Assembly: GCA_024639845.1 (NCBI GenBank)
Contig: JAHEGG010000005.1
Coordinates: forward strand, 1 to 64,000
DNA from: Microbacteriaceae bacterium
Lineage (GTDB): Bacteria; Actinomycetota; Actinomycetes; Actinomycetales; Microbacteriaceae
DNA length: 64,000 nucleotides
Reading direction: 5' to 3'
The notes below the pieces were generated by a model. That model was not told the DNA's origin. It was given only the letters and a program-made list of their open reading frames with translations, and searched no databases. The number at the start of each line of letters is the position of its first letter. The first letter of the stretch is position 1. Shown here in pieces: positions 38,793 through 49,376 of the stretch. The position numbers were made by a program, and so were the translations under genes.

Positions 38793-39698
38793 ATGCCGAT
38801 CGATTTCGAACAGAATCCAAAATTTGCTGAGTACGCCCATCCCGAGGTTTTGGTCTCGGTGCAGTGGCTGAAGGCTCACCTTGGAACACCCGGTTTGGTC
38901 GTGGTTGAGTCTGACGAAGACGTTCTTCTCTACGACGTAGGTCACATCCCTGGTGCTGTGAAAATCGACTGGCACACCGACCTGAATGACCCAGTCACTC
39001 GCGACTATGTTGACGGAACGGGTTTCGCCGCTCTCATGGAACGGTCCGGCATCTCTCGCGACACTACGGTCGTCATTTACGGTGACAAGAGCAACTGGTG
39101 GGCCGCGTATGCGCTCTGGGTTTTCAAACTTTTCGGTCACCAGGACGTTCGCCTTCTCGACGGCGGAAGACAGGCTTGGATTGAGTCAGGCAGCGAAGTA
39201 ACCCGAGAAGTTTCGAGTGTTGCCGCCGCGAGCTATCCAGTTGTGACTCGTGATGACTCGAGCATCCGCGCTTTCCGCGACGATGTTCTCGCTCATTTCG
39301 GAAACCCGATTGTCGACATTCGTTCGCCGCAGGAATATTCGGGAGAGCGCACCCACATGCCGGATTACCCACAGGAAGGCGCGCTAAGGGCAGGGCATAT
39401 TCCTTCGGCCGTTTCGGTGCCATGGGCGCGCGCCGTCAAAGAAGATCAGACCTTTAAGTCTCGTGAGGCCCTCGAGGCGATTTACCAGGGTGAGAAGGGT
39501 CTAAAGCCGGGCGATTCAGTGATTGCTTACTGCAGAATTGGTGAGCGATCAAGTCACAGCTGGTTCGTTTTGACCTACCTACTTGGCTTCGACAACGTGC
39601 GCAACTACGACGGCTCTTGGACCGAATGGGGCAACTTGGTCGGCGTGCCTATTCACAAGGGCGAGGACGCAGGTCCGGTCCCGGCGAAGGCATCGTGA
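38793..39698 (+). CDS. sseA: thiosulfate sulfurtransferase (two-domain rhodanese)
   Basis: Transfers sulfane sulfur from thiosulfate to acceptors. The 301-residue protein has an inactive N-terminal rhodanese domain ([13 protein letters not shown]) and an active C-terminal one with Cys247 in [13 protein letters not shown]. The SufE gene overlaps its stop by 4 bp. The pairing equals mycobacterial sseA-Rv3284, which suggests the sulfur may be passed to the Fe-S system. Confidence 0.93.
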   Translation: MPIDFEQNPKFAEYAHPEVLVSVQWLKAHLGTPGLVVVESDEDVLLYDVGHIPGAVKIDWHTDLNDPVTRDYVDGTGFAALMERSGISRDTTVVIYGDKSNWWAAYALWVFKLFGHQDVRLLDGGRQAWIESGSEVTREVSSVAAASYPVVTRDDSSIRAFRDDVLAHFGNPIVDIRSPQEYSGERTHMPDYPQEGALRAGHIPSAVSVPWARAVKEDQTFKSREALEAIYQGEKGLKPGDSVIAYCRIGERSSHSWFVLTYLLGFDNVRNYDGSWTEWGNLVGVPIHKGEDAGPVPAKAS

Positions 39699-40129
39699 GT
39701 GAACCACTGGCGGTTGCAGCGAAAAACCTCGCCGAAGAATTCACTGCCGCAGGAGTTCGCGATCGCTTGGACTTTTTATTGGAGTTCAGCGACAACTTGG
39801 CTCCCCTGCCCCAGCGCTATTTAGATCACCCCGACCTTCTCGAACGAGTCGAGGAATGTCAGGCACCCGTATTTCTTTTCACCGAGGTCGAAGATGGCCT
39901 TGTGAGCACCTTCTTCTCGGCACCTGAAGAAGCGCCAACCACCAGGGGCTTCGCCGGCATCCTTCACGAACTTCTCAATCTCAGATCTGTCGCCGAGGTC
40001 CTTGCGTTTTCTGATGAATTTCCAGACACTCTAGGTCTTGCCGAAGCTGTTTCTCCGCTTCGACTACGTGGCATGCGAGCAATGCTCTATCGCCTAAAGC
40101 GCCAGGTGCGTGAGAAAAACGCGGTCTAG
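39695..40129 (+). CDS. sufE: SufE family sulfur-acceptor protein
   Basis: Sulfur acceptor protein that normally takes persulfide sulfur from a cysteine desulfurase. The GTG at 39695 overlaps the rhodanese stop (GTGA) and gives 144 residues; the longer open frame only reads through the rhodanese gene. The catalytic Cys55 is in [12 protein letters not shown]. No sufS is nearby, so the partner is either elsewhere or the rhodanese itself. Confidence 0.93.
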   Translation: MSEPLAVAAKNLAEEFTAAGVRDRLDFLLEFSDNLAPLPQRYLDHPDLLERVEECQAPVFLFTEVEDGLVSTFFSAPEEAPTTRGFAGILHELLNLRSVAEVLAFSDEFPDTLGLAEAVSPLRLRGMRAMLYRLKRQVREKNAV

Positions 40130-40667
40130 CGAGCAACCAGTCAATGACTGGTATGAACTCGGCGTTGGTGTTGCTGCCAACTTCGTCATAAGCGCTGATG
40201 GCCGATTCTCAGATGAAGCGGGATCGAGCCGAGGAGTCTCCAACTCGCGCGACCTGCAACATCTAGTTCATCTGCGGCGCCAGTGTGACGCATTGGTGAC
40301 CGATGGCAAAACGGCGAGGCTAGAGCGCTACGCCTATAAAGCTGGACGTGAAACCTATGTATTCACTCGCAGGCAGCCGGCTGAGGGTTTGCATGCTCTT
40401 CGTGCCGAATCTGTGGCGCAGTTCGACGTCGTGCTTGCCACCCTGAGATCGCATCACGCGCACATTTTGCTTGAAACCGGGCCAACGATTCTGATGAGGT
40501 TGATTTCGCGCGGATTGGTAGATCGCCTCTTTCTGTCAATCACGGGCGATGCGGATGATCGAGCCGCTGGCGTGCAGAAGGCTCAAGCACTACTCGGCTT
40601 TGACCAAAACCCCGTCAAGGTCGCTCTTGAGCCGGAACTCAACCTATACCGTTTCGACTTTAGGTAG
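40110..40667 (+). CDS. RibD C-terminal domain / dihydrofolate-reductase-fold protein
   Basis: A 185-residue protein resembling the reductase (C-terminal) domain of RibD: ANFVISADGRFSDEAGSSR, a central LRRQCDALVTDGKTARLE, and HILLETGPTILMRLISRGLVDRL (shown as family-like). It lacks a deaminase domain. Such proteins use NAD(P)H to reduce pyrimidine- or pterin-like substrates; its substrate is unknown. The GTG overlaps sufE by 20 bp, so it belongs to the rhodanese-sufE operon. Confidence 0.78.
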   Translation: MRKTRSSEQPVNDWYELGVGVAANFVISADGRFSDEAGSSRGVSNSRDLQHLVHLRRQCDALVTDGKTARLERYAYKAGRETYVFTRRQPAEGLHALRAESVAQFDVVLATLRSHHAHILLETGPTILMRLISRGLVDRLFLSITGDADDRAAGVQKAQALLGFDQNPVKVALEPELNLYRFDFR

Positions 40668-40711
40668 TTTTCGCTGCGGCGTGGCAGGGAAAGCAAAGCA
40701 CTCGTGGCAAA

Positions 40712-40717
40712 TAACCT
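40712..40717 (+). promoter_or_regulatory. leaderless-type -10 of the DUF3000 gene
   Basis: TAACCT, 6 bases before the GTG at 40724, with no Shine-Dalgarno. Confidence 0.6.
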
Positions 40718-40723
40718 TGTCAC

Positions 40724-41305
40724 GTGATCGAATTTGAGCCTCAAGACGGTGTAGCGCCGGAGTTTGCTCTTGCACTCGCTAGCCTTCACGGGTTAGAGGT
40801 TAGGCCCGAACTCGAAGTCACAGAAATTGCTGCGCCAGGCGGTTTAGCGGCACACGCCATCGCCTTCAACTGCGATGTAAAGCCCTCGGAATCTCACACA
40901 AAACTTGATCTTGGAACGGGAAGACTCGTTTTGCTCTGGGACCAAGAGCCTCAGGAGTCTTGGGGAAGTCGATTCAGAATCATCATTTTCGCCAAATCTC
41001 CGCTCGAAACTGACATCGGCTCCGAAGACGAGAGCACTGGCATTAGCTGGCTTTGGCTAAAAGATGCGCTCGAAGTGCTTGGGGCTAACTACTCGGCCGA
41101 AGCGGGCACCACCACCAGAGTCATTTCTTCGGGGTTCGGGGCGCTAGCGAACCAGTCAGACCACGCAGAACTAGAGATGCGAGCATCCTGGAGCCCTTCG
41201 GACACAAACATCGGCCCGCACATCCTCGCTTGGCAAAACCTGATTTGCATGATGTCTGGCTATCCTCTGCACAATGAACAACTCGGACGCTTGAATGGCG
41301 GATGA
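40724..41305 (+). CDS. DUF3000 family protein
   Basis: A 193-residue protein typical of actinobacteria, with EVRPELEVTEIAAPGGLAAH near the N-terminus and a conserved C-terminal half (DHAELEMRASWSPSD, ILAWQNLICMMSGYP). Function unknown. It is almost always next to the HRDC/RNase D gene, as here, where the two overlap by 11 bp. The GTG start is supported by the leaderless-type -10. Confidence 0.88.
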   Translation: MIEFEPQDGVAPEFALALASLHGLEVRPELEVTEIAAPGGLAAHAIAFNCDVKPSESHTKLDLGTGRLVLLWDQEPQESWGSRFRIIIFAKSPLETDIGSEDESTGISWLWLKDALEVLGANYSAEAGTTTRVISSGFGALANQSDHAELEMRASWSPSDTNIGPHILAWQNLICMMSGYPLHNEQLGRLNGG

Positions 41306-42554
41306 CGCACCCGTCGCCTCAGTTGACGAAATTGTCCTGACACCACTTTTGGCACCACGAGTCCCTGACGTGCGTTTGGTTGAAAGCGCCGAGAAACTCC
41401 GCGCTGGCATCCAAGAACTTCATAAGGGCTTCGGAGCTCTAGCGGTAGATGCTGAGCGAGCCAGTGGCTTCAAATACTCGCAGCGTGCCTATCTGATTCA
41501 GCTTCACCGGCATGGTGCTCCGATTTTGCTCGTCGACCCCATTGCCGTCTTGAGCGACGATCCGTCGGCCTTCGGTAAAGCCCAGTCTGAACTAGAGCAA
41601 TACGTCTGGATTATCCACGCGGCAACTCAGGACATTCCCTGCTTGGCGGAATTGGGTTTGCGACCCATGCGGCTCTTCGACACCGAGCTGGCCGGCCGCC
41701 TCGCCGGTTTTGAGCGTGTTGGTTTGGGTGCTATGGTCGCCCGCACACTTGGTTTTCAGCTTGCAAAGGAACATTCGGCGGTTGACTGGTCGACCAGACC
41801 ACTCCAGGCTTCTTGGCTCACCTACGCGGCTCTGGACGTGGATGTTCTGCCCGAACTTATGGGGGCTTTGATTCTAGAACTCGAGCAGCAAGACAAGTTG
41901 TCGTGGGCCGAAGAGGAATTCGAGCATCTGACCGGATTCACTCCGAAGCCCTCCAAAGAGGATAGATGGAGAGGGATTTCGGGTTTGCATACTTTCAAGC
42001 ACACGCGCGATTTGGCAGTGGCTCGAGAGATGTGGAATGCGAGAGAGACCCTTGCTCAGAAGCTTGACGTTTCGCCCGGTCGCCTGATTCCAGACGCTTC
42101 GATCGTCGAGGTGGTCCAAAGCAAACCTCGCAGCAAGGCCGAACTCAGTGCAAATAAGAAATTCTCTGGGCGAGCCAGCCGAAGTTACCTGGACCTCTGG
42201 TGGGAGTCTTATGCGCGAGGCTTGAGCACCAACGATTTGCCACTAGCCAAAATCCCTTCTACGGGAATCCCAAACCATAGGGTTTGGGCCAACAAGTTTC
42301 CAGAAGCCGATAACCGCCTCGTGGCAGCCAAGCAAGCCATGACCGGGCTGGTTGGTTCGCACGGCATCCCTGCAGAAAATTTGTTATCGCCGGACTTTAT
42401 GCGGCAGCTTTGCTGGTCTACCGAAGTCAAAAACTCGGATGAAGTGGCGCAGTTTTTGCGTAACCTAGGGGCACGCTCGTGGCAGACGCTCCTGGTTAGT
42501 CCCGTTCTTGCGGAAGTTCTATCGCCCTTGTGGCGCTTGCCGAGTCAAGAATAA
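41295..42554 (+). CDS. rnd: ribonuclease D-like 3'-5' exonuclease with HRDC domain
   Basis: DEDD-superfamily exonuclease of 419 residues. Catalytic residues: Asp52/Glu54 in [16 protein letters not shown], Asp in [13 protein letters not shown], and Tyr/Asp in [12 protein letters not shown]. An HRDC domain follows (about 215-300; [19 protein letters not shown]). It likely trims tRNA or other stable RNA 3' ends. Its last 59 bp overlap the convergent dxs gene. Confidence 0.92.
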   Translation: MADDAPVASVDEIVLTPLLAPRVPDVRLVESAEKLRAGIQELHKGFGALAVDAERASGFKYSQRAYLIQLHRHGAPILLVDPIAVLSDDPSAFGKAQSELEQYVWIIHAATQDIPCLAELGLRPMRLFDTELAGRLAGFERVGLGAMVARTLGFQLAKEHSAVDWSTRPLQASWLTYAALDVDVLPELMGALILELEQQDKLSWAEEEFEHLTGFTPKPSKEDRWRGISGLHTFKHTRDLAVAREMWNARETLAQKLDVSPGRLIPDASIVEVVQSKPRSKAELSANKKFSGRASRSYLDLWWESYARGLSTNDLPLAKIPSTGIPNHRVWANKFPEADNRLVAAKQAMTGLVGSHGIPAENLLSPDFMRQLCWSTEVKNSDEVAQFLRNLGARSWQTLLVSPVLAEVLSPLWRLPSQE

Positions 42555-44457
42555 CTTCACCGGTAGGTCGGGCATGTGGCACCTTTGTGCCGAGCACCTG
42601 AGCCACGATGTCGTGGGCGATGTGTTGTGCTGTGAGGCCGACGCGCTCGAGAATCTCTCCCCTATTTGCATGCTCGAGGAACTCGTCTGGAAGACCAACC
42701 TCGTTCAATGCCGTGTCAACTTGTGCCTCACGCAAGTTTTGACGCACACGGGTGCCGATGCCACCAACGCGAACTCCATCTTCGATGGTTACCACTAGTC
42801 GGTGATCACGAGCCAACTCTACGATGCTGTGGGGAACGGGAACGACCCACCGAGGATCGACGACTGTCGCGCCGATACCCTGAGCCTGAAGAAGTTTGGC
42901 CACGTCTAACGCCACGCTTGCCATCGCGCCAACTGGCACCAGAAGAACATCCTTGCTGGCGGACTCATTCAAGATGTCAGCGCCATCAGTTAATCGCCTT
43001 ATAGCGTCAATGTCTTTGGTAGCCGAACCCTTAGGAAAACGGAGAACGGTTGGGGCGTCATCCACGGCCACAGCCTCGTTTAGTTCTTCGCGGAGGGTCT
43101 TCGCATCTCTCGGTGCAGCTATCCGAATACCAGGGATTACCTGCAGAATCGACAGATCCCACATTCCATGGTGTGAAGCCCCATCCGGTCCGGTAACACC
43201 TGCTCGGTCGAGAACCATTGTTACGGGAGCCTTATGTAGCGCTACGTCCATGAGAAGTTGATCAAAACCACGGTTCACGAAGGTTGCGTAAACGGCTACG
43301 ACCGGGTGTAGTCCACCGAATGCCATGCCTGCAGCACTGGTTATTGCATGTTGCTCAGCGATGCCGACGTCGAATACGCGGCTCGGAAATTGCTTGGCCA
43401 TGGCGTCGAGACCCACGGGAATGAGCATCGCGCCGGTGATTCCAACCACGTCTTCGCGCCGACTAGCAATTTTGACCATTTCTTCGCTGAAGACAGAAGT
43501 CCAAGAAGGAGCTGAACTTGTTTCTAGAGCCTCACCAGTGGTCGGGTCGATTTGTCCGACAGCGTGGAATTGGTCATCCTCGTGAAGCATGGCAGGGTCG
43601 AAACCCTTGCCCTTTTGGGTTATGGCGTGAACGATGACAGGGTTGCCGTATTTCTTTGCCTGTCGCAGAGCGGTTTCCATTGCGGCCAGGTCGTGACCAT
43701 CGACTGGACCGATGTATTTCAGATCAAGATTCGGGAACATGCCCTTGGGGGTCACTGTGCCAAGGAGCCCCTTGCCAGCTCCCCTGGCTGTCGAATAGAT
43801 GAGTCGACCAAGCACGCCGAAGCGCTCGAAGAACGCGCGTGAAAGGCGGTAAGCCTTGCGATAAATCTTCTCGGTTCGAATATCGTTCAGGTAGCGAGCT
43901 AGTCCACCAATGGTTGGCGCGTAGCTACGACCGTTGTCGTTAACCACGATGACAAGCTTGCGGTCATTATCGTCGGTGATGTTGTTCAAGGCTTCCCAAG
44001 CCATGCCACCGGTGAGAGCTCCATCTCCGATCACGGCAACGACGTGACGATCGGTTTGCTTTGTCAGTTTGAATGCCTTTGCGATTCCATCGGCCCATGA
44101 AAGCGAGGACGAAGCGTGCGAGCTTTCGACTACGTCATGTACCGATTCATTGCGTTGCGGATAACCGGCGATTCCGTCCTTTTGACGAAGTCGTGAAAAG
44201 TCTTGACGACCGGTGAGTAATTTGTGCACGTATGACTGGTGCCCGGTATCGAAAATGATTGGGTCGTTAGGCGAATCAAAGACCCGATGGATTGCCACGG
44301 TCGTCTCGACAACACCGAGGTTGGGTCCAAGGTGACCGCCCGTTCTGGCCACTGAGTTGATCAGGTGCTCGCGAATCTCCGCACAAACCTGAGTAAGTTG
44401 GTCACGGTTCAGCGAATCAAGGTCCCGGGGGCCCTTTATTTCGCTCAAGAGAGACAT
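42496..44457 (-). CDS. dxs: 1-deoxy-D-xylulose-5-phosphate synthase
   Basis: Thiamine-diphosphate enzyme that joins pyruvate and glyceraldehyde 3-phosphate, first step of the MEP isoprenoid pathway. The 653-residue protein has [16 protein letters not shown], the ThDP motif [18 protein letters not shown] and the transketolase domain signature [18 protein letters not shown]. The C-terminal 20 codons overlap the RNase D gene in antisense. A 14-bp inverted repeat AAACAGGTCTGTTT stands just upstream of its ATG. Since PLP is made by PdxST, DXP here serves isoprenoids and thiamine only. Confidence 0.97.
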   Translation of the reverse strand: MSLLSEIKGPRDLDSLNRDQLTQVCAEIREHLINSVARTGGHLGPNLGVVETTVAIHRVFDSPNDPIIFDTGHQSYVHKLLTGRQDFSRLRQKDGIAGYPQRNESVHDVVESSHASSSLSWADGIAKAFKLTKQTDRHVVAVIGDGALTGGMAWEALNNITDDNDRKLVIVVNDNGRSYAPTIGGLARYLNDIRTEKIYRKAYRLSRAFFERFGVLGRLIYSTARGAGKGLLGTVTPKGMFPNLDLKYIGPVDGHDLAAMETALRQAKKYGNPVIVHAITQKGKGFDPAMLHEDDQFHAVGQIDPTTGEALETSSAPSWTSVFSEEMVKIASRREDVVGITGAMLIPVGLDAMAKQFPSRVFDVGIAEQHAITSAAGMAFGGLHPVVAVYATFVNRGFDQLLMDVALHKAPVTMVLDRAGVTGPDGASHHGMWDLSILQVIPGIRIAAPRDAKTLREELNEAVAVDDAPTVLRFPKGSATKDIDAIRRLTDGADILNESASKDVLLVPVGAMASVALDVAKLLQAQGIGATVVDPRWVVPVPHSIVELARDHRLVVTIEDGVRVGGIGTRVRQNLREAQVDTALNEVGLPDEFLEHANRGEILERVGLTAQHIAHDIVAQVLGTKVPHARPTGEVILDSASATRAIELPQERD

Positions 44458-44494
44458 GTATACCTAAACAGACCTGTTTGCGGGGATTATTCCG

Positions 44495-47173
44495 CTATCC
44501 AACCAGGCTTCGAAGAACGTATTGCAGAATCCCACCGTTGCGATAGTAGTCTGCTTCACCCGGGGTGTCGATGCGGAGTACCGCGTCGAAGCTGACCTCG
44601 GACTTGCCTTCTGGCGAGTGCTCGGATGGTCGCGCTACAACCTTCAGGGTCTTTGGCGTGATGCCCTCGTTAAGTTTTTCAACACCAGAAATCTCGAAGA
44701 TTTCTGTTCCGTCGAGCCCAAGCGATGCTGCGGTTTGGCCTGCTGGGAACTGTAGGGGCAGAACACCCATGCCGATTAGGTTGCTGCGGTGGATTCGCTC
44801 GAACGATTCGGTGATCACTGCACGCACTCCCAGCAGCGATGTGCCCTTTGCAGCCCAGTCACGAGATGAACCAGAGCCGTATTCCTTGCCGGCAAGGATT
44901 ACGAGCGGAATGCCAGCAATCTGATAGTTCTGAGACGCGTCGTAGATGAACGATTGTGATCCTTCTTCGGTGGTGAAGTCTCTGGTGTAACCACCTTCGA
45001 TTCCGTTCAGAAGCTGATTCTTTAGGCGGATGTTCGCAAACGTACCGCGAATCATCACCTCGTGATTTCCTCGTCGTGAACCATATGAGTTGAAATCTGC
45101 TCGCTCGACCCCGTGCTCAGTTAGATATTCTCCGGCTGGGGAATCCAGTTTGATCGAACCGGCTGGGCTGATGTGGTCGGTGGTGACGGAGTCACCAAGC
45201 AGAGCCAGCACACGAGCGTTGGCAATGTCGGTAACCGGGCTCGGTTGGGCTTGCATGCCTTCGAAGTATGGCGGACGACGCACATACGTGCTCTTCTCAT
45301 CCCAGTCAAAGGTAGCGCCAACAGGGGTTGGCAGGGCCTTCCAGCGCTCGTCGCCCTCGAACACTCCCGCGTACTGCACGCTGAACATTTCGCTGTTGAT
45401 TGAGTTGTCAATGGTTGACTGAACTTCTTCTGGCGTCGGCCAGATGTCCGCGAGGAAAACATCCGTACCATTTTGGTCTTGACCCAGAGGCTGAGTTTCG
45501 AAGTCGAAGTCCATGGTTCCAGCAAGCGCGTAGGCAATAACCAGGGGTGGCGAAGCCAAGTAGTTCATCTTTACGTCAGGGTTGATTCGACCCTCGAAGT
45601 TTCGGTTCCCAGAGAGCACCGCTGTCACAGCCAAGTCGTTCTTATTAATAGCAGCCGAGATTTCGTCGTCGAGCGGGCCCGAGTTGCCGATGCAGGTCGT
45701 GCAACCGTAGCCGACCAGGTTGAACCCGAGGGAGTTCAGCGCATCGGTTAGGCCGGCCTTTTCGTAGTAACTGGTAACTACTTTCGAACCTGGGGCTAGT
45801 GATGTCTTCACCCAAGGCTTCGCCTTGAGGCCCTTTGCATCGGCCTTTGCCGCTAGCAATCCTGCGGCAAGCATCACCGAGGGGTTACTGGTGTTGGTGC
45901 AGGATGTGATAGATGCGATGGTCACGTAGCCGTTGTCCACGCTGAAATCGGTTCCTTGAACCTGAGCGGGCTTGGATGCAACGTCGCTGTAGCTCGGCAG
46001 AACATCCTGGTATTTCGCTTTGGCCTCGGAAAGTTCGATGCGGTCTTGCGGGCGCTTTGGGCCGGCAATCGATGGCACCACGGTCGACAGGTCTAGTTCT
46101 AGGTACTCGCTGAACACCGGTTCGTGGTTTGGATCGTGCCAAAGTCCCTGCGCCTTGGTGTAGGCCTCGACGAGGTCAATTTGCTCCTGGCTACGTCCGG
46201 TGATTCTGAGGTAGTCGAGAGTCACGTCGTCGATTGGGAAAATGGCAACGGTGCTGCCGAACTCGGGGCTCATGTTGCCGATGGTTGCGCGGTTGGCAAG
46301 CGGAACAGAAGACACTCCAGCGCCGTAGAACTCTACGAACTTGCCGACTACTCCATGCTTGCGAAGCATCTCGGTGATGGTCAAAACCACGTCGGTTGCG
46401 GTTGCCCCAGTTGGAATCTTGCCGGTCAGCTTGAATCCGACAACCTTCGGGATGAGCATCGAAACCGGTTGACCGAGCATGGCGGCCTCGGCCTCGATGC
46501 CTCCGACTCCCCAGCCCAAGACACCCAAGCCGTTCACCATGGTGGTGTGTGAATCGGTGCCTACGCAGGAGTCTGGGTAGGCCTGAAGTTCGCCATTCAC
46601 CTCCCGGGTCATGACCGTTCGGGCCAAATATTCGATGTTGACCTGGTGCACAATACCGGTGCCAGGAGGAACTACCTTGAAGTCGTCGAAGGCTGTTTGA
46701 CCCCAACGAAGGAACTGGTAACGCTCTGCGTTTCGTTCATATTCGAGCTCGACATTTCGCTCAAAGGCGTCGGCGCGACCGGCGACATCGATTACGACGG
46801 AGTGGTCGATCACCATCTCGGCTGGAGCCAGAGGGTTGATGCGTTTTGGATCGCCGCCGAGGGCCGAAACGGCTTCGCGCATGGTGGCAAGGTCGACGAT
46901 GCAAGGAACACCGGTGAAGTCTTGCATGATCACACGGGCAGGAGTGAACTGGATTTCGGTGTCTGGTTCGGCAGTTGGATCCCATTGCGAGAGGGCGGTC
47001 ACGTGGTCGGCCGTAATGTTTGCGCCGTCTTCGGTGCGAAGAAGGTTTTCGAGAAGGATCTTGAGGCTGAAAGGTAGACGCTTCGACTCAACGGCGTTCA
47101 AGCGAAAGTAACGGTACTTTTTGCTGCCGACCTCAAGAAAATCGGCCGCGCCGAAACTGTTCACCTTTGACAC
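44495..47173 (-). CDS. acnA: aconitate hydratase A
   Basis: [4Fe-4S] enzyme interconverting citrate and isocitrate. The 892-residue protein has the cluster Cys residues in [13 protein letters not shown] and [33 protein letters not shown] and the swivelling domain [16 protein letters not shown] start with AGGAG 5 bases upstream. It follows DUF3159, the usual actinobacterial neighbour. Confidence 0.98.
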   Translation of the reverse strand: MSKVNSFGAADFLEVGSKKYRYFRLNAVESKRLPFSLKILLENLLRTEDGANITADHVTALSQWDPTAEPDTEIQFTPARVIMQDFTGVPCIVDLATMREAVSALGGDPKRINPLAPAEMVIDHSVVIDVAGRADAFERNVELEYERNAERYQFLRWGQTAFDDFKVVPPGTGIVHQVNIEYLARTVMTREVNGELQAYPDSCVGTDSHTTMVNGLGVLGWGVGGIEAEAAMLGQPVSMLIPKVVGFKLTGKIPTGATATDVVLTITEMLRKHGVVGKFVEFYGAGVSSVPLANRATIGNMSPEFGSTVAIFPIDDVTLDYLRITGRSQEQIDLVEAYTKAQGLWHDPNHEPVFSEYLELDLSTVVPSIAGPKRPQDRIELSEAKAKYQDVLPSYSDVASKPAQVQGTDFSVDNGYVTIASITSCTNTSNPSVMLAAGLLAAKADAKGLKAKPWVKTSLAPGSKVVTSYYEKAGLTDALNSLGFNLVGYGCTTCIGNSGPLDDEISAAINKNDLAVTAVLSGNRNFEGRINPDVKMNYLASPPLVIAYALAGTMDFDFETQPLGQDQNGTDVFLADIWPTPEEVQSTIDNSINSEMFSVQYAGVFEGDERWKALPTPVGATFDWDEKSTYVRRPPYFEGMQAQPSPVTDIANARVLALLGDSVTTDHISPAGSIKLDSPAGEYLTEHGVERADFNSYGSRRGNHEVMIRGTFANIRLKNQLLNGIEGGYTRDFTTEEGSQSFIYDASQNYQIAGIPLVILAGKEYGSGSSRDWAAKGTSLLGVRAVITESFERIHRSNLIGMGVLPLQFPAGQTAASLGLDGTEIFEISGVEKLNEGITPKTLKVVARPSEHSPEGKSEVSFDAVLRIDTPGEADYYRNGGILQYVLRSLVG

Positions 47174-47210
47174 TGATGCTCCTTATGACGAAATCTTTTC
47201 CAAATTACCA

Positions 47211-47864
47211 TTACGCACGCGCGTAAAGGGTGCGCTTGAGGATGAACCAGGTCAAAACAATCCAAAGCCCGAACATCGGAAGACCGAGCAAAACCTTCGC
47301 AAATCCGAGAAGTTCGACCTGGTTGCTGAAGTAGAGAGGCAGCTGTACTCCTAGACGCAAGAGATAGATACCCGACCAGAAGACCGACAGCAACGTCATC
47401 AGTCGCTTGATTTTGCGATCTGTGCGCCAGTTTTGATCGAGCTCTCCAACCGCTCGCATAAGTAGACCAAAGGCTGGGTATCCGACCAACGAACTGATTA
47501 GTAATCCAGCGGCCCAGCCCCCGTTTACCAAGAAATCCTTCAAGAAAAAGTCCCCTGCGCCTCCGTTTAGCGCCAACCAGGCGGCTATGCCGATTCCAAA
47601 GAGCGAAGCGAAAGCGTTCAAGATTGGTCGTTTCCTGGCAACTTGAATGGCAAGAACTGCGATCGTAAGCCCAACTGCAACTGCGACCGAGGGAACGACG
47701 GACTTGGTCATGGAGTAGGTAATCGTGAAGGAGAGTGGTGGAACCGCAGACTCGAGCAACCCCCATTTTCCTCCGATGCTCTTATAGAGTGACCGAGCGG
47801 TAAGAACATAGTCGCCATCGGCGTTGGTTTCCAAGCCAAGCCACTTGTCTAAACCCTGACTCAA
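47211..47864 (-). CDS. DUF3159 family membrane protein
   Basis: A 217-residue integral membrane protein with about six helices, beginning with a cytosolic stretch (GGKWGLLESAVPPLSFT, the family hallmark). Function unknown. The TTG start overlaps the DUF3710 stop in TTGA. Found in the conserved block dut-DUF3710-DUF3159-acnA. Confidence 0.88.
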   Translation of the reverse strand: MSQGLDKWLGLETNADGDYVLTARSLYKSIGGKWGLLESAVPPLSFTITYSMTKSVVPSVAVAVGLTIAVLAIQVARKRPILNAFASLFGIGIAAWLALNGGAGDFFLKDFLVNGGWAAGLLISSLVGYPAFGLLMRAVGELDQNWRTDRKIKRLMTLLSVFWSGIYLLRLGVQLPLYFSNQVELLGFAKVLLGLPMFGLWIVLTWFILKRTLYARA

Positions 47865-48433
47865 ATTTGCCTCGGTGGAGCCACATTTCCGGCCGGCATG
47901 GAAAGCGCAATGAGTTCTCTAGGGGGCATGGCCTCGGGTCCGCGATCAACCACGAGGCTGCGGAAAAGTGATTCGATTGTCTGGTTTGCGACCGGGTCCG
48001 TTATTGCAGCTCCGGTGATTGAACCCCGAAGAAACCAGCGTGGACCATCAAAGCCGACGAACCTTATGTGCCGCTCCGGTTGCCCAGTTTCTAAACTGGC
48101 AGGCAGTGTGACGTTTAGACAGGGGCCGAGACTCGAGTGCCCGTGTTCGACTTCTGAGCCTTGCCCAGAAAGTCCCGTCGCTAGTTGTTCGCGAACATCT
48201 GGCCAGACTTCCTCGCTGCTTGCTGCCGAAAAGACCGACACCTGCAATACGGAATTGGCTAGCTCCAAGGTAATGGCGACAAGCTTCTGACTATCCTGGT
48301 CCAGTTCCCCTTTGATTACGAGATTCGGGTCAACCGCCGGAACCAAGATTCTTCCGAAATCAACGTATTGTGACCGCTCCGAAATCTGAGATGCATCGAA
48401 AGGTCCGGTGACAGGAATAGGTCCGGTTGGCAT
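47861..48433 (-). CDS. DUF3710 family protein
   Basis: A 190-residue soluble protein with the family features YVDFGRILVPA near the N-terminus and FVGFDGPRWFLRGSITGAA in the middle. Function unknown. It lies 2 bp after dut and overlaps DUF3159 by 4 bp, so all three are co-transcribed. Confidence 0.88.
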   Translation of the reverse strand: MPTGPIPVTGPFDASQISERSQYVDFGRILVPAVDPNLVIKGELDQDSQKLVAITLELANSVLQVSVFSAASSEEVWPDVREQLATGLSGQGSEVEHGHSSLGPCLNVTLPASLETGQPERHIRFVGFDGPRWFLRGSITGAAITDPVANQTIESLFRSLVVDRGPEAMPPRELIALSMPAGNVAPPRQI

Positions 48434-48435
48434 GG

Positions 48436-48873
48436 CTAGTTCCTTCCTGACGAGCCGAAACCAGACTCGCCTCGGTCCGACCCCGGAAGAGATTGCACAC
48501 TGATAAATTCAGCGCGCACGACCTGTTGCACTAGCAACTGCGCAATCCTGTCACCGATAGCAATTTCAAATGGCTCGTTGCTTGTGTTTATCAAAGTCAC
48601 CATGATCTCGCCCCGATAGCCTGCATCGACCGTACCTGGCGAGTTGAGAACGGTAATGCCTTGTTTCTGCGCAAGTCCAGAACGGGGATGTACCAGGCCT
48701 ACGTATCCCGCAGGAAGCGCGATTGAGATGCCCGTCTTTACGAGGGTTCGCTCGCCTGCCTCAATGGTCAACGCTTGCGAGCTTCTAAGGTCTGCACCAG
48801 CGTCGCCAGGCTTCGAATAGTGAGGAATCATTTCCTCGTCAGCAACGATGAGCACAGGCACTGATTCGGTCAT
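48436..48873 (-). CDS. dut: deoxyuridine 5'-triphosphate nucleotidohydrolase
   Basis: Trimeric dUTPase that removes dUTP and supplies dUMP for thymidylate. The 145-residue protein contains the five motifs: GDAGADLRS, VHPRSGLAQKQG, NSPGTVDAGYRGEI, GDRIAQLLVQ and the C-terminal RGESGFGSSGR. It shares a 23-bp bidirectional promoter region with the DUF3093 gene. Confidence 0.97.
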   Translation of the reverse strand: MTESVPVLIVADEEMIPHYSKPGDAGADLRSSQALTIEAGERTLVKTGISIALPAGYVGLVHPRSGLAQKQGITVLNSPGTVDAGYRGEIMVTLINTSNEPFEIAIGDRIAQLLVQQVVRAEFISVQSLPGSDRGESGFGSSGRN

Positions 48874-48884
48874 GGCATTCAGCG

Positions 48885-48893
48885 TAATCTATA
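48885..48893. promoter_or_regulatory. overlapping divergent -10 elements of dut and the DUF3093 gene
   Basis: TAATCT (48885-48890, plus) stands 6 bases before the DUF3093 ATG, a leaderless arrangement. The opposite strand of the same bases reads TATAGATTA, a -10-like sequence for dut about 12 bases before its ATG. Only 23 bp separate the two start codons. Confidence 0.55.
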
Positions 48894-48896
48894 GCC

Positions 48897-49376
48897 ATGG
48901 ATTCCAAAGTCTCGGTTGCCTCAAACGCCTTTACGGAATTCGTTAGGCCTAGCCTCTGGGTTGTCCTACCCGCCATACTGCTCGGTCTCGGTGTCGGGCT
49001 AGTGGCCCTTCCACTCATCGAGCCCGCTATATCTCTCGGGCTTTCTATCGCAGTCACGCTGTTGACAGCTCTGACGTTTTTTAGAAGCGGCTACACCGTG
49101 GCGCTCGAATCAAAAGATGGCACTCGAGTTCTGCGGGTAGGTGCTGCCAACATCCCCGTCGAGAGCCTTGGAGAAATCAGGATTGTAAGTGGACGCGAGA
49201 TGCTTGACGAGCGAGGACCAAAGCTTCACGCCCGCAGCTACCGGCGCTTCCAGTCGGGGGTCAAGACCCTTGTCGTGATAGAGATCACGGATGCAGCCGA
49301 CCCGACACCGTTTTGGGTTTTCAATGTGAGAAATGCAAATGAGTTGGCTTCAGCGCTAAGAAGCGCCAAGTCTTAG
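48897..49376 (+). CDS. DUF3093 family membrane protein
   Basis: A 159-residue protein with two membrane helices near the N-terminus (about 22-40 and 44-62) and a cytosolic beta-rich domain (TRVLRVGAANIPVESLGEI; TDAADPTPFWVFNVRNA). Function unknown; divergent from dut in most actinobacteria. Leaderless-type promoter. Its stop overlaps the convergent DUF4193 stop by 4 bp. Confidence 0.88.
   Translation: MDSKVSVASNAFTEFVRPSLWVVLPAILLGLGVGLVALPLIEPAISLGLSIAVTLLTALTFFRSGYTVALESKDGTRVLRVGAANIPVESLGEIRIVSGREMLDERGPKLHARSYRRFQSGVKTLVVIEITDAADPTPFWVFNVRNANELASALRSAKS

Noticed and set aside
44466-44479. 14-bp inverted repeat AAACAG-N2-CTGTTT before dxs as an operator or terminator
   Set aside because: It is short, has no T-tract and only one copy was noticed, so it is noted but not called.
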